The notes beneath the pieces were generated by a model. The model searched no databases and was not told the origin of the DNA. It saw nothing but the letters and a program-made list of their open reading frames with translations. Below, in pieces: positions 1-10,185 of a DNA stretch of 64,000 bases. The stretch spans positions 62,001-126,000 of the forward strand of contig CALEDH010000008.1 of the NCBI GenBank assembly GCA_937949785.1. Reading direction: 5' to 3'. Position 1 is the first letter of the stretch, and the number at the start of each line of letters is the position of its first letter. The position numbers and the translations under genes were made by a program. This stretch comes from an uncultured Sulfolobales archaeon. Lineage in GTDB: Archaea > Thermoproteota > Thermoprotei_A > Sulfolobales > NBVN01.

Positions 1-352
<352 letters not shown>

Positions 353-491
353 CTATAGAATTAATTATTGAAACTATTTAAACTTGTAGTGAGGTGGTAA
401 GAGGAACGTTACTTTGAATACTAGAGGATTAGGACTTCTGCTAATGCCCCTCACCCATCTACACTTCAGAAATATCTTAACATGAATTTGT

Positions 492-508
492 AAATTTAAA
501 TATTTAAA
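492..508 (+). promoter_or_regulatory. Archaeal TATA-box-like element upstream of the dpp-like operon
   Basis: AT-rich TTTAAATATTTAAA about 35 nt before the start at 538, consistent with a leaderless or short-leader transcript. Confidence 0.45.
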
Positions 509-537
509 CCGCTATCTGCATAACTTTATGATATAAC

Positions 538-1479
538 ATGTCGCTAGTACGGTATCTATGTAAGAGGGTGTATCACTCAATCCCAACCTTTATTGGTGCT
601 TTATTATTCATGTTTATATTAGTCCGTGTATTGCCTGGGGACCCGGCTAGACTGATAGCTGGGCCTGAAGCGCTCGAACAGGATGTGGAGAGGATTAGAG
701 AGCAGCTAGGTCTTAATAAACCGTTACATGAGCAGTTCGTGGACTACGTCGTAACCCTCATTAGAGGGGATCTCGGCAAGTCAATTAAGTTTAGGACGCC
801 TGTCATTAACGAGGTATTAGCTAGGCTGCCTTATACCGTAGCATTAGCATTTGTTGCTGAGGCTATAGCTATTGCTGTAGCATTACCCTTAGGTATAATA
901 TCTGCGTTAAGACCTAATTCTAAACTAACGTATGTGACGTCAGTCCTATCATTATTAGGGGCTTCCGCCCCTACATTCTGGGTAGCGCTCATGTTTATCT
1001 ACATTTTCTCAGTGAACCTTAGGATACTTCCTTCAAGCGGTGCTGACAGTCCAAGACATATAATACTGCCTGCAGCTACGTTGTCCCTCCTTCTAATGGG
1101 TAATCTAACTAGGATTACTAGGTCGTCGGTTATTGAAGCGTTGAATAGTAATCATATATTAACAGCTATTGCTAAGGGGCTTAGGGAAAGAGCTATACTG
1201 ATGAGGCATGTCCTTAAAAACTCTATGATACCCATAGTCACTTTAATGGGTCTTCAGATAGGTAGCCTCTTAGGCGGTGCTATCATCACTGAAACGGTGT
1301 ATGCGTGGCCTGGCATAGGATCCTTACTTATAGACTCAATATTCTTCAGGGATTACACATTAATTCAAGGTATAATACTCTTCATAGTGTTGGCGTTCAT
1401 AGTTATAAACATAGTGGTTGATGTGATTTACGCATTCATAGATCCGAGGATAAGGGATCTCCTGTGGAGGACAGGTTAA
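538..1479 (+). CDS. Peptide/nickel ABC transporter permease (DppB-like)
   Basis: 313 aa; multi-TM; GDPAR..EQLGLNKPL N-terminus and ETVYAWPGIGSLLIDSI EAA-loop region typical of DppB. Confidence 0.92.
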   Translation: MSLVRYLCKRVYHSIPTFIGALLFMFILVRVLPGDPARLIAGPEALEQDVERIREQLGLNKPLHEQFVDYVVTLIRGDLGKSIKFRTPVINEVLARLPYTVALAFVAEAIAIAVALPLGIISALRPNSKLTYVTSVLSLLGASAPTFWVALMFIYIFSVNLRILPSSGADSPRHIILPAATLSLLLMGNLTRITRSSVIEALNSNHILTAIAKGLRERAILMRHVLKNSMIPIVTLMGLQIGSLLGGAIITETVYAWPGIGSLLIDSIFFRDYTLIQGIILFIVLAFIVINIVVDVIYAFIDPRIRDLLWRTG

Positions 1480-2360
1480 TACTTGAAAGGATAGCTGAGG
1501 TCAGACGGAGACGTCTGAAAGAGGTTTGGGAGACGTTTAAATCTAATAGAGTGGCCTACGCATCGTTATATGTAGTGATGATCATAGTAGCGTTGATATT
1601 AGTAGGTTTTGTTTACACGCCTTACGGTCCCTACGACTTTGACTTAGGTAATGCCAGGCAACCTCCCTCCATTAAACACCCACTAGGAACTGATGAATTA
1701 GGTAGGGACATATTAAGTAGGTTAATGGTAGGGGGTAGGTATACCATCGGCATCTCAGTAATCTCAGTCTTACTGGGGACGTTGTTGGGGAGCGTACTTG
1801 GACTCATCTCAGGCTACCTCGGCGGCAGTCTAGACACCGTAATACAGAGGATTGTTGATGTTGCTTTAGCCTTCCCAACAACGTTGTTAGCAATAGCCCT
1901 CATGGTATCCCTCGGACCTGGGATGACTAGCCTCATAGTAGCAATATCCTTAAGTACTTTCCCAGTGTATGCTAGATTGGTTAGAGGTACAGTCCTACAG
2001 TTAGTTAATGAAGATTATATAACGGCAGTTAAGTTGTTGGGGAGGACTTCCTGGTATATAATGTTCAAACACGTACTGCCTAACATCTTACCAGTAATAG
2101 TGGTACAGTCTACATATTACTTAGGGTTTTCAATACTTTTAGCATCGTCTTTAGGGTTCTTAGGCCTCGGGATCCCGCCGCCGACACCTGAGTGGGGTGC
2201 AATGATAGGAGGAGGTAGGGTCTACCTCTTCAGCTCCCCACATATAGTAGTGTTTCCGGGATTGTTCATAATGGCTGTAGCGCTAGCCTTTAACTTAATC
2301 GGCGACGGCCTTAGGTACGCGTTAGACCCTAAGTCTAGGATGTTTATTAGGAGGTTTTAA
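1464..2360 (+). CDS. Peptide ABC transporter permease (DppC-like)
   Basis: 298 aa; HPLGTDELGRDILSRLMVGGRYTIGIS and GFLGLGIPPPTPEWGAMI motifs of DppC. Confidence 0.92.
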   Translation: MEDRLILERIAEVRRRRLKEVWETFKSNRVAYASLYVVMIIVALILVGFVYTPYGPYDFDLGNARQPPSIKHPLGTDELGRDILSRLMVGGRYTIGISVISVLLGTLLGSVLGLISGYLGGSLDTVIQRIVDVALAFPTTLLAIALMVSLGPGMTSLIVAISLSTFPVYARLVRGTVLQLVNEDYITAVKLLGRTSWYIMFKHVLPNILPVIVVQSTYYLGFSILLASSLGFLGLGIPPPTPEWGAMIGGGRVYLFSSPHIVVFPGLFIMAVALAFNLIGDGLRYALDPKSRMFIRRF

Positions 2361-2362
2361 AT

Positions 2363-3319
2363 ATGGAGAGGCTTGTTAGAATAGTTGATTTAAGAGTGTA
2401 TTACGACCTCCCTCAGGGAGCTGTTAAAGCTGTTGATGGGGTTGACTTAGATGTGATTAAGGGTGAAATACTAGGGATTGCAGGGGAAAGCGGTTCAGGT
2501 AAGTCAACACTAGCTCTAGCGGTTACAGGCTTATTGAGACCTCCTGCCAGGGTTGCCTCGGGTAAGGTCTTATTTAATGGGGTTGACTTACTTAAGTTAA
2601 GTAATGATGAGTTGAGGAAGATTAGAGGCAGTAAGATAGGTATGATTTTCCAAGACCCTAACACATACCTTAACCCCCTATACACTGTGGGCTTTCAGGT
2701 TGGTGAGGTTTTTGAATCACATAGAGGTGGTCCGATAGGTAAGTACTTAAACGATGTCATAGCGCTCTTCAAATCTGTTAGGATAGCTGACCCTGAAAGG
2801 AGGGTTAATGCTTATCCACACCATATGAGCGGTGGTATGAAGCAGAGGGTTTTAATATCTATGGCAGTAGCTGAGAAGCCGGAACTCATAGTTGCTGATG
2901 AACCGACATCAGCTCTAGATGTTACCGTTCAAGCCGAGATCATCGAGCTCCTCAACGAGATTAGAGAAGGGATGAAGACCTCACTTATATTCATAACTCA
3001 TGACTTAGCGCTGTTAATGGAGATCGCTGATAGGGTTGCTATAATGTATGCTGGCAAGCTTGTTGAGGTTGGTAGTACTAATGAAGTGGTTAGAGAGCCG
3101 TTACATCCATATACTAAGGCATTACTCTCCTCATTAAGGTATGAGAGGAAGAGGAGGTTGACATCAATTAAAGGCTCCATACCTAGTCTGATAAACCCGC
3201 CTAATGGCTGTAGGTTCCATCCTAGATGTCCTTACGCCCTACCTAAGTGCTCTCAGTTAGAACCTAACCTCATTGATGTGGGGGGTAGGGTGGTTTCATG
3301 CTTCTTAGTAGGTGGTTAG
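2363..3319 (+). CDS. Peptide ABC transporter ATP-binding protein (DppD-like)
   Basis: Walker A GESGSGKST, signature MSGGMKQR, Walker B LIVADEPTSALDV, C-terminal CRFHPRCPYA oligopeptide ABC motif. Confidence 0.93.
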   Translation: MERLVRIVDLRVYYDLPQGAVKAVDGVDLDVIKGEILGIAGESGSGKSTLALAVTGLLRPPARVASGKVLFNGVDLLKLSNDELRKIRGSKIGMIFQDPNTYLNPLYTVGFQVGEVFESHRGGPIGKYLNDVIALFKSVRIADPERRVNAYPHHMSGGMKQRVLISMAVAEKPELIVADEPTSALDVTVQAEIIELLNEIREGMKTSLIFITHDLALLMEIADRVAIMYAGKLVEVGSTNEVVREPLHPYTKALLSSLRYERKRRLTSIKGSIPSLINPPNGCRFHPRCPYALPKCSQLEPNLIDVGGRVVSCFLVGG

Positions 3320-4292
3320 GATGGAGGCTGTGGTGAAAGCGGTTAGCATTAAGAAATACTTCCCACTCTCTACAGGTTTTTTCTCGGCGAAGAAACATGT
3401 TAGGGCTGTTGATGGCGTAGATTTAGAACTCTTCAGCGGTGAGGTACTGGCATTAGTTGGTGAAAGCGGTTCAGGTAAGTCAACACTTGGCAGGATCATC
3501 GTAGGTCTGCAAAGACCTGATAGTGGTGAGGTGTTCTACAGGAATTACAGTATCTACAAGTCGGGGAACTCCTTACCGAAGGATGTGAGACATAAGATAC
3601 AGGCAGTATTTCAAAACCCTGATAGTAGTTTAAACCCTAGGATGCAGGTATTTGACATATTAGGAGAAGCAGTACTTACTAAGAAACCTATGTTAGGTAG
3701 AGCAGGAGTTCTTGAGAAGGTCATTAAGTTGTTAGGGGTTGTAGGGCTTTCCGACGACCACATATTTAAATATCCGCATGAGCTTTCCGGAGGTGAGAGG
3801 CAGAGAATAGCTATAGCTAGGGCATTAGCAGTAGAGCCTGAGATCTTAATAGCTGATGAGATCGTCTCAGCCTTAGACGTATCTGTTAGGGCTCAAGTAA
3901 TGAACGTGTTAATGGATATTATAGATGGGTTTAAGTTGAGCATGATCTTCATAACCCATGATATGGGGTTAGTATGGAATATATCAGATAGGATTGCTGT
4001 GATGTACTTAGGTAGGGTAGTTGAAGTAGGCCCTACTGAGAGGGTATTTAAAAACCCTCTACACCCATATACTAAGATGCTTTTAGTATCATCACCTACA
4101 GCATCATCAACAATGGCTTATAAGGACTTAAGATTTAAGGCTAGGGGGGAACCTCCAAGCCCTATAGACCCACCTAAGGGATGTAGATTCATTACCAGGT
4201 GCCCCATAGCCTGTCCACGATGTAATGAAGTAGATCCTAAGCTCAATGAGGTATCTGAAAATCATAAAGTAGCTTGCATAAAAATTAATTAA
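3312..4292 (+). CDS. Peptide ABC transporter ATP-binding protein (DppF-like); likely true start ATG 3321
   Basis: GESGSGKST, LSGGERQR, ILIADEIVSALDV, CRFITRCPIA. Confidence 0.92.
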   Translation: MVRMEAVVKAVSIKKYFPLSTGFFSAKKHVRAVDGVDLELFSGEVLALVGESGSGKSTLGRIIVGLQRPDSGEVFYRNYSIYKSGNSLPKDVRHKIQAVFQNPDSSLNPRMQVFDILGEAVLTKKPMLGRAGVLEKVIKLLGVVGLSDDHIFKYPHELSGGERQRIAIARALAVEPEILIADEIVSALDVSVRAQVMNVLMDIIDGFKLSMIFITHDMGLVWNISDRIAVMYLGRVVEVGPTERVFKNPLHPYTKMLLVSSPTASSTMAYKDLRFKARGEPPSPIDPPKGCRFITRCPIACPRCNEVDPKLNEVSENHKVACIKIN

Positions 4293-4400
4293 TTATTAAA
4301 TAAAATTAAACGTATGCTTTAGAATTAATTAAAAATTCTTTAATTAGGAGTCCAATTAAAAGTTTAAAAACCCTTACCCTGTAGTAATTAGGGTATCACC

Positions 4401-6047
4401 ATGAGGATAAATAAGGGTGTAACAACTAAAACCGCTGCAATATTAATAGCTGCAATTGTGGTAATAGCGGTGATTGCTGGTTTAACTATATTTACAGGTC
4501 CTACAAAACCGACTGCTACAACGCCTACGACAACGCAGAGTCCTACAACGACGCCTACGGTGACATCACCTCCTACTCAAACCGGCACAACTAAGGACAC
4601 TGTTAAAGTTGCTATTGGTGTTGACCTAGATACCGTAGATCCTCATGACATAACGACAACTATGGTATTTAATGTACTTAGGCATTGTTATGAAACATTA
4701 GTTTGGGTTGATGAGAAGGGTAGTGTAATTCCTTGGTTAGTTGAGAGATGGGAAGTATCAGCTGATGGTAAGGTTTACACGTTCTACGTTAGGAAGGATG
4801 TGAAGTTCCATGACGGCACCGAGTTAAACGCTGATGTTGTGAAGGCCAATTTTGACAGATGGATGGACCCAACAGTTAAGGTGTCTCAGAGAGGTCAGTT
4901 AGGACCTCTATCTAAGGTTGAGGTCGTAGATAAGTACATCGTTAAGGTCTACTTGAGAGAGCCTTTCGCAGTGTTCTTAAAGTCTTTAAGCACATATCTA
5001 TTCATAACGAGCTCTAAGGTCATAGAGACGTTCGGCAATAAATCTATAACTGAAGTGGTTGGTACTGGCCCATATAAATTTATGGTTTGGGAGAAGGGTA
5101 AGAGGGTAGTTTTGGAAAGGAATGATTATTACTGGGGTGATAAGCCGATATTAAAGAGGGTTGAATGGGTTATAGTGCCGGAAGCATCAACTAGGTTAGC
5201 TGCATTACTTGCAGGTGATGTCGACTTCGCCTTCAACCTACCTCCTACAGACCTTGAGAGGGTTAAAGGAGATCCGAGGTTCACTGCAGTACTACCTGTT
5301 AGCAATAGAATAATCTTTGTTGCCATGATTCCCAGAGGACCTCTCGTAGACCCTAGGGTTAGGCAGGCAATGAATTATGCCGTAGACGTTGACGCGATAA
5401 TTAACAAAATACTCTACGGATTAGCTATTAGGACTAACGCACCGCTACCGCCGCACTTCTTCGGATACCATGAAATGCCGCCCTACACATATGACCCTGA
5501 GAAAGCTAAGAAGTTATTAGCTGAGGCTGGATATCCGAATGGGTTTAAGGTAGTTTTAATGCATCCAACAGGTAGGTACATGCAGGATAAGCAGGTAGCT
5601 GAGGCAGTTCAAGCATACCTATCTAAGGTTGGCATAACTGTTGAGTTGAGGACTATGGACTGGCCTAGCTTCGTCGCTGAGTTAAGAAAACCGCTTGAAG
5701 AGAAAACATATAATATGGTACTGCTTGGTTGGGGTCCTGGTGTTGCAGACGCGCATCTAGCACTTCACGGTCAGTTCCACTCAGCTCAGGCACCGCCTAG
5801 GGGCTTAGCAGCCGCACATTACAATAACTCTGAAGTAGATAAGCTCTTAGAGATGGGTATGAGTGAGGTAAATGAGAGTAAGAGGGTTGAATACTATAGG
5901 AGGGCTATAGAGATAATATGGAATGAAGCTCCATGGATATTCCTATACACTCAGAAATGGTTCTACGCTTCATCAGCAAGTTTACAGAACTTCAGAGTAA
6001 ATATTGACGGTGAGCAAGTATTCTTCCATAAGGCATATTTTAAATAA
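4401..6047 (+). CDS. Peptide ABC transporter substrate-binding protein (family 5 SBP)
   Basis: N-terminal TM/signal, Thr/Pro-rich linker (TTPTTTQSPTTTP), then SBP_bac_5 motifs (VPWLVERWEVSADGKVYTFYVRKDVKFHDG; GTGPYKF). Confidence 0.92.
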   Translation: MRINKGVTTKTAAILIAAIVVIAVIAGLTIFTGPTKPTATTPTTTQSPTTTPTVTSPPTQTGTTKDTVKVAIGVDLDTVDPHDITTTMVFNVLRHCYETLVWVDEKGSVIPWLVERWEVSADGKVYTFYVRKDVKFHDGTELNADVVKANFDRWMDPTVKVSQRGQLGPLSKVEVVDKYIVKVYLREPFAVFLKSLSTYLFITSSKVIETFGNKSITEVVGTGPYKFMVWEKGKRVVLERNDYYWGDKPILKRVEWVIVPEASTRLAALLAGDVDFAFNLPPTDLERVKGDPRFTAVLPVSNRIIFVAMIPRGPLVDPRVRQAMNYAVDVDAIINKILYGLAIRTNAPLPPHFFGYHEMPPYTYDPEKAKKLLAEAGYPNGFKVVLMHPTGRYMQDKQVAEAVQAYLSKVGITVELRTMDWPSFVAELRKPLEEKTYNMVLLGWGPGVADAHLALHGQFHSAQAPPRGLAAAHYNNSEVDKLLEMGMSEVNESKRVEYYRRAIEIIWNEAPWIFLYTQKWFYASSASLQNFRVNIDGEQVFFHKAYFK

Positions 6048-6114
6048 ACATATTTCTTTTACTCAGACCTAATCCCAACATTTTTAAACAGTCCATTACC
6101 TTAAATATTTCGGT

Positions 6115-7215
6115 GTGTTTATGGGTGGCCGTCTAGGTAAGTTATTTAAGTTATTAGAGCTTAGAGGGCTGGATTACATAGTTCTAGGAGGTCAGCCGAA
6201 CATCACGTACTTCACCGGAATATCTAAGCCCTCAGGCTGTTTACTAGTGATGAGGGGAGATGGTTATACCGAATTACTCACCCCACTACTCGATTATAGC
6301 AGGGTGTTAAGGAGTGTTAGGTCTAATGGAGTTGTAGTGCTACCTTACACAACGTATGAGGTTAGGACGTACAGCGAGGTTATCTCAGACCTCATAACTT
6401 ATGTGAAGAGTAAGCTTCCCAACGGGGTTAAAGTAGGTGTAGATTTAAACTATGTGAACCTCACAATGTATAGGTTGGTGTCAGTATTAGGTGGGAAGGT
6501 AACGGACATCAGCAGCGATATATTAAGTATTAGGGCTATTAAAGATGGGCATGAGATAAACTCCATCAAGGAGGCGTTGAGGATTGCTGAGGACGCCCTA
6601 GTTAGGCTTTTAAGCGATTTAGGGCAAGGGGTCACTGAGTTAAGGGCTGTTGGACTATTAGAGAAGTATTTAAGGGATTTAGGCGCTCATGGAGTTGCCT
6701 TCGATACGATAGTTGCATCCGGTTCTAATACTGCCTACCCACACGCGTTGCCTAGCAGTAAGAGTGTTGTGAGTGGTGAGCACGTAATCGTGGATTTAGG
6801 GGCGGTCTTCCACTCGTATTCCTCAGACATAACGAGGACTGTATGTGTAGGTAATATCCCCGGCGAGGTCTCTGAGACGCTTAACGCTGTTGAGGAAGCA
6901 TTAGTAGTTGCTGAGGATTATGTAGGTCCGTATATCAGAGTATCAGATGTTGATAGTAAGATTAGAGATGTTTTAAGTAGGTACGGTCTTGAGAAACACT
7001 TTACCCACTCCTCAGGTCATGGAGTAGGGATCGAGGTCCATGAAGTACCTAGGATTGCTCAGGGAATTACTGAGGAGTTAAAACCTGGTATGGTAATTAC
7101 ATTAGAGCCTGGGGTTTATGTGGGAGACCTTTACGGAGTTCGAATAGAGGATATGGTACTGATAACCAATTCTGGGAGGGAAGTTATGAATAGGTTAAGC
7201 CACAAACTTCAGTAG
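6115..7215 (+). CDS. M24 family metallopeptidase (Xaa-Pro dipeptidase/aminopeptidase P-like)
   Basis: 366 aa; creatinase N-domain; HALPSS, VDLGAVFHSYSSDITRT, HSSGHGVGIEVHE, LEPGVYV. Confidence 0.93.
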   Translation: MFMGGRLGKLFKLLELRGLDYIVLGGQPNITYFTGISKPSGCLLVMRGDGYTELLTPLLDYSRVLRSVRSNGVVVLPYTTYEVRTYSEVISDLITYVKSKLPNGVKVGVDLNYVNLTMYRLVSVLGGKVTDISSDILSIRAIKDGHEINSIKEALRIAEDALVRLLSDLGQGVTELRAVGLLEKYLRDLGAHGVAFDTIVASGSNTAYPHALPSSKSVVSGEHVIVDLGAVFHSYSSDITRTVCVGNIPGEVSETLNAVEEALVVAEDYVGPYIRVSDVDSKIRDVLSRYGLEKHFTHSSGHGVGIEVHEVPRIAQGITEELKPGMVITLEPGVYVGDLYGVRIEDMVLITNSGREVMNRLSHKLQ

Positions 7216-7224
7216 TGCTGCTAA

Positions 7225-8112
7225 CTAACCATCAACATGTTCGCTAAGACTATTCAGCATTACCGGCATGTTCATGAATGCGGTGTGTACACGTCCGCAG
7301 TAGAACTTCGTCAACACACCTCTGTCCTTCAACAACTTATCCACGTCAGAAGTACTTAACATCGCTGGGTCGTGAACCTGCGATGCGATGACGAAGTTAC
7401 ATGCGTATCCGAAGGAAGGTATCCATACGGAGTACTCCCGGACAACGTTGAAGATTTTCCTCAGGTTATGTAGGATGTTACGGTAGGTTTTAGGGAAGAA
7501 AAACGAGTTACCGACCTGCGCTACTATTATACCATCACTACGAATTCTCCTCACGAGCTTAGAGTAGAATTCCTCGGAGTATAACGCGCTAGCTATTTCA
7601 GGGCCGTGCGGGTCCGTAAGGTCTGATATGACGACGTCAAAAACCTCATTGAATTCCTCAACGTATTTAAAGCCGTCCATAATTACGACCTTACTTCTAG
7701 GGTCGTTGAAGGAACCCATATGCATCTCAACTAAATAATCCTTAGCTAACTCTACTAACTCACCATCTATATCAACCATGACCGCGTTAGTAATTGTTGG
7801 GTATTTAAGTACTTCCCGTAGTGTAGCGCCCTCACCACCACCTATTATAAGTACTTCCCTAGGGTTAGGGTGGGTTAGTAAGGCTGGGTGTACTAGTGAT
7901 TCATGGTACACGAATTCATCAGCTGACGTGGATTGAATTAACCCGTCTAATATTAATGCTTTGCCGAATTCCTCTAACTCAACTATCTGGACGTATTGGT
8001 ACTTAGTTCTAGTGCTAATCAACACTTTCTTCAAACCTACTGTTAATGAGACCGTTCTCGAAACGGGTTCAATGGCAATGAGGTTGGAGAACATTGCTAG
8101 CACCCATAACAT
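7225..8112 (-). CDS. speE: Polyamine aminopropyltransferase (spermidine synthase)
   Basis: YQYVQIVELEEFGKALILDGLIQSTSADEFVYHESLVHPAL; IGGGEGATLREVLK; DLTDPHGP. Confidence 0.92.
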   Translation of the reverse strand: MLWVLAMFSNLIAIEPVSRTVSLTVGLKKVLISTRTKYQYVQIVELEEFGKALILDGLIQSTSADEFVYHESLVHPALLTHPNPREVLIIGGGEGATLREVLKYPTITNAVMVDIDGELVELAKDYLVEMHMGSFNDPRSKVVIMDGFKYVEEFNEVFDVVISDLTDPHGPEIASALYSEEFYSKLVRRIRSDGIIVAQVGNSFFFPKTYRNILHNLRKIFNVVREYSVWIPSFGYACNFVIASQVHDPAMLSTSDVDKLLKDRGVLTKFYCGRVHTAFMNMPVMLNSLSEHVDG

Positions 8113-8166
8113 CAGTTACTTACTACTTTTAAGTTTTAATTTCAGCAAACCAGTATCGCAGACCTA

Positions 8167-9018
8167 TCAGTCCTTCGGGTAATACTTAAATGTCCTACCT
8201 TGGGTTAAAACATGTATCTCCACTAAGTCCTTGATAAGACCTCCTAAGATCTTAGGTATTAATACTTTCTCTAACTGGAAAAGGCCTGCAGAGTCATCCA
8301 TGAATACTGAAACTTTAATCGGTCTTTCACCTAGCTCTATTTCAACCTTCTTAATGCTTAGGGCTGATACTGCATGCATATCAACCTTCCCTAACCTATA
8401 CGGTATTCTTGCCCTACCTTCAGACATATCTAAACCGTCAGCTAATTTCGCGATACTACATTCAACAGTTAGGCATTCAGCATCATAACCGCTTGCGTAT
8501 ATGGAATGCAGTACTTCCTGCCTAATACTTATTAACCTCCTATCATGGATGTCTAAAGACTTCCTCAACACCCTATCAACTATGTCCTTAGCCATTAACG
8601 CCCCTACGTATTCATGGTCACTTCTATGTACTGCGTTACCTATGTCATGTAGGTAAGCGGATAGGAACACTACCGCTTTAACCTCATCTAAGTTCTTAGT
8701 GATACCATCCCTTAATGTAGTCAACTCTATACTCCTCTTAAGCAGTAACTCAAGGATTTCTAGGGAAGTGCCTGCAACAATTCTAGCGTGGACAATGCCG
8801 TGATCGTTATACTTTAACCTAGTTACAGCCATCACATTACTCATCTTAAGTAATTCATCAACCTCCTCATCGCTTTCTAATAACCTACCGATCTTCTGGA
8901 CGATTCCAGACGAGCTTACATGCTTAGCATATAGTTGAGGGCTTACTAATACCATAGCCAAACCTAAGGTAAGTATTTTGAGGGGTTTAATATTTTCAGT
9001 CGATGGAGATCTCATCAA
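8167..9018 (-). CDS. HD-domain phosphohydrolase; true start may be internal (MVLVSPQLYAKHV...)
   Basis: H..R...AG/ YLHDIGNAVHR..HEYVGA HD motif; annotated N-terminus overlaps a candidate C/D sRNA. Confidence 0.8.
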   Translation of the reverse strand: MMRSPSTENIKPLKILTLGLAMVLVSPQLYAKHVSSSGIVQKIGRLLESDEEVDELLKMSNVMAVTRLKYNDHGIVHARIVAGTSLEILELLLKRSIELTTLRDGITKNLDEVKAVVFLSAYLHDIGNAVHRSDHEYVGALMAKDIVDRVLRKSLDIHDRRLISIRQEVLHSIYASGYDAECLTVECSIAKLADGLDMSEGRARIPYRLGKVDMHAVSALSIKKVEIELGERPIKVSVFMDDSAGLFQLEKVLIPKILGGLIKDLVEIHVLTQGRTFKYYPKD

Positions 9019-9043
9019 CGATCAGATGCGTGGGTTACATCAC
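8996..9043 (-). ncRNA. Candidate C/D box (methylation-guide) sRNA
   Basis: Minus strand: GTGATGT(C) - aacccacgcat (11) - CTGA(D') - tcg - TTGATGA(C') - gatctccatcga (12) - CTGA(D). Box order and both spacer lengths fit archaeal C/D sRNAs. Confidence 0.6.
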
Positions 9044-9079
9044 CCCCTAACCACATTACGTTTAATTAATATATGAGGT

Positions 9080-9285
9080 TTACCATACGGTATGGAGAAA
9101 AGAACTTAGTATGGGTCACATCGCCCTCACCGGTAGCGGGCCGCTAACCCATACATCTGAAGGCTTGGAAACGCTGCCCTAACCCCGTAGGAGGTCAGAC
9201 ATCGAGAGATAAGCGGTACCCCGCAACGAATCGTTCGGTAGCACAAATAACCACCACAAATTACACTGCCTGAACCTCCCTACCC
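9080..9285. other. Structured intergenic region; possible unidentified ncRNA, strand unclear
   Basis: Perfect 8-bp stem GTATGGGT(9109-9116)/ACCCATAC(9147-9154); about 12-bp stem GTAGGAGGTCAG(9187-9198)/CTGAACCTCCCTAC(9270-9283) with two bulges; internal hairpins GCGG/CCGC (9213-9224) and CGAA/TTCG (9227-9237). No ORF. Confidence 0.4.
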
Positions 9286-9325
9286 TAAAACTTTTGTAGA
9301 CGGCTTAAGTGTCACTTCGACTTAA

Positions 9326-10024
9326 TTAATACTTTATAACATCGCTTAGTCTTAGCTTAACCTCACTACCTTCCTTACTATACGTTATCTCTACTGGTAA
9401 TCCGTATAGTACTTCCCTAGATATGGTGATTGCTGTGGAGTTAGCTTCGACCCTAAGTTTCTGGACCTCAACATCACCTAGTGGTTGTATGGTCTCCCTA
9501 CTTCTACCTAATTCAGTGGTAGTGATGTTTTCGTAGAGCAGCCTTAATAACCATTCATCGACTAATATATCGCTTAAGTTCTTAACGACAGAGGTGGTGC
9601 CTAACATGTTGAGTAGGTAGTTAGTGAGGTAGTGTTCAGTATTGTACCTCACCATGTAATATCTGATAGTAGTGTTCTCACCTTCTCCTACGTTAGATGG
9701 GAGTTGCATAGTTGCTGGTTGTATTAAGAATATAAGTCTATCGTAGACTCCTAAAACCTTATCTTCTAATTTTAAATTACCTGAAACAATGTATATTAGG
9801 ACCGCCGTGATGTTATCCTCATAGGCTAATCTCTCTATGACCTCATAGGGTTTTAGGGTTTGAGTAGGGGTTGTACCGCCCTGATATGTTGAAACGAATC
9901 CGTAGGTAGAAGCAATTACTACTGCGGTAATTACTAAGGCGATTATTAATTTCTTATTTATTGGTGGGGTACGCCTAGACTTCCTTATCTTGACAACCTT
10001 CCCTGTAACCTTCTTTTGAGGCAT
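9326..10024 (-). CDS. Conserved-looking hypothetical protein with N-terminal basic tail and single TM anchor
   Basis: 232 aa; MPQKKVTGKVVKIRKSRRTPPINKKLIIALVITAVVIASTYGF then soluble domain. Confidence 0.6.
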   Translation of the reverse strand: MPQKKVTGKVVKIRKSRRTPPINKKLIIALVITAVVIASTYGFVSTYQGGTTPTQTLKPYEVIERLAYEDNITAVLIYIVSGNLKLEDKVLGVYDRLIFLIQPATMQLPSNVGEGENTTIRYYMVRYNTEHYLTNYLLNMLGTTSVVKNLSDILVDEWLLRLLYENITTTELGRSRETIQPLGDVEVQKLRVEANSTAITISREVLYGLPVEITYSKEGSEVKLRLSDVIKY

Positions 10025-10185
10025 TAAACACCCTCTAAACTAAATTTGAGGAAGTTATATAAATACTGAGGTAAGGATAAGGTGTTTCAGATATCAGGTA
10101 ATAGCCCTTACTAAGTTCATGTTAAGTTTAAAGAGACCACTAATTTTTAAGAGTTGTAGAACTTCAGTACTAGGAGGGCTAATAA

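Noticed and set aside
2413-2685. Antisense ORFs listed in the track (e.g. 2413-2685 -, 10476-11027 -, 27013-27492 -, 40854-41237 -)
   Set aside because: They lie inside strongly supported genes on the opposite strand, have Ser/Thr/Pro/Leu-rich shadow composition and no family motifs.
9080-9300. SRP RNA, 5S rRNA or RNase P RNA in the structured intergenic region
   Set aside because: GGCTTGGAAACGCTGCCC superficially recalls SRP helix 8 and 5S loop sequences, but the AGCAG-type SRP loop, 5S helix order and RNase P CR-I/CR-V cores are absent.
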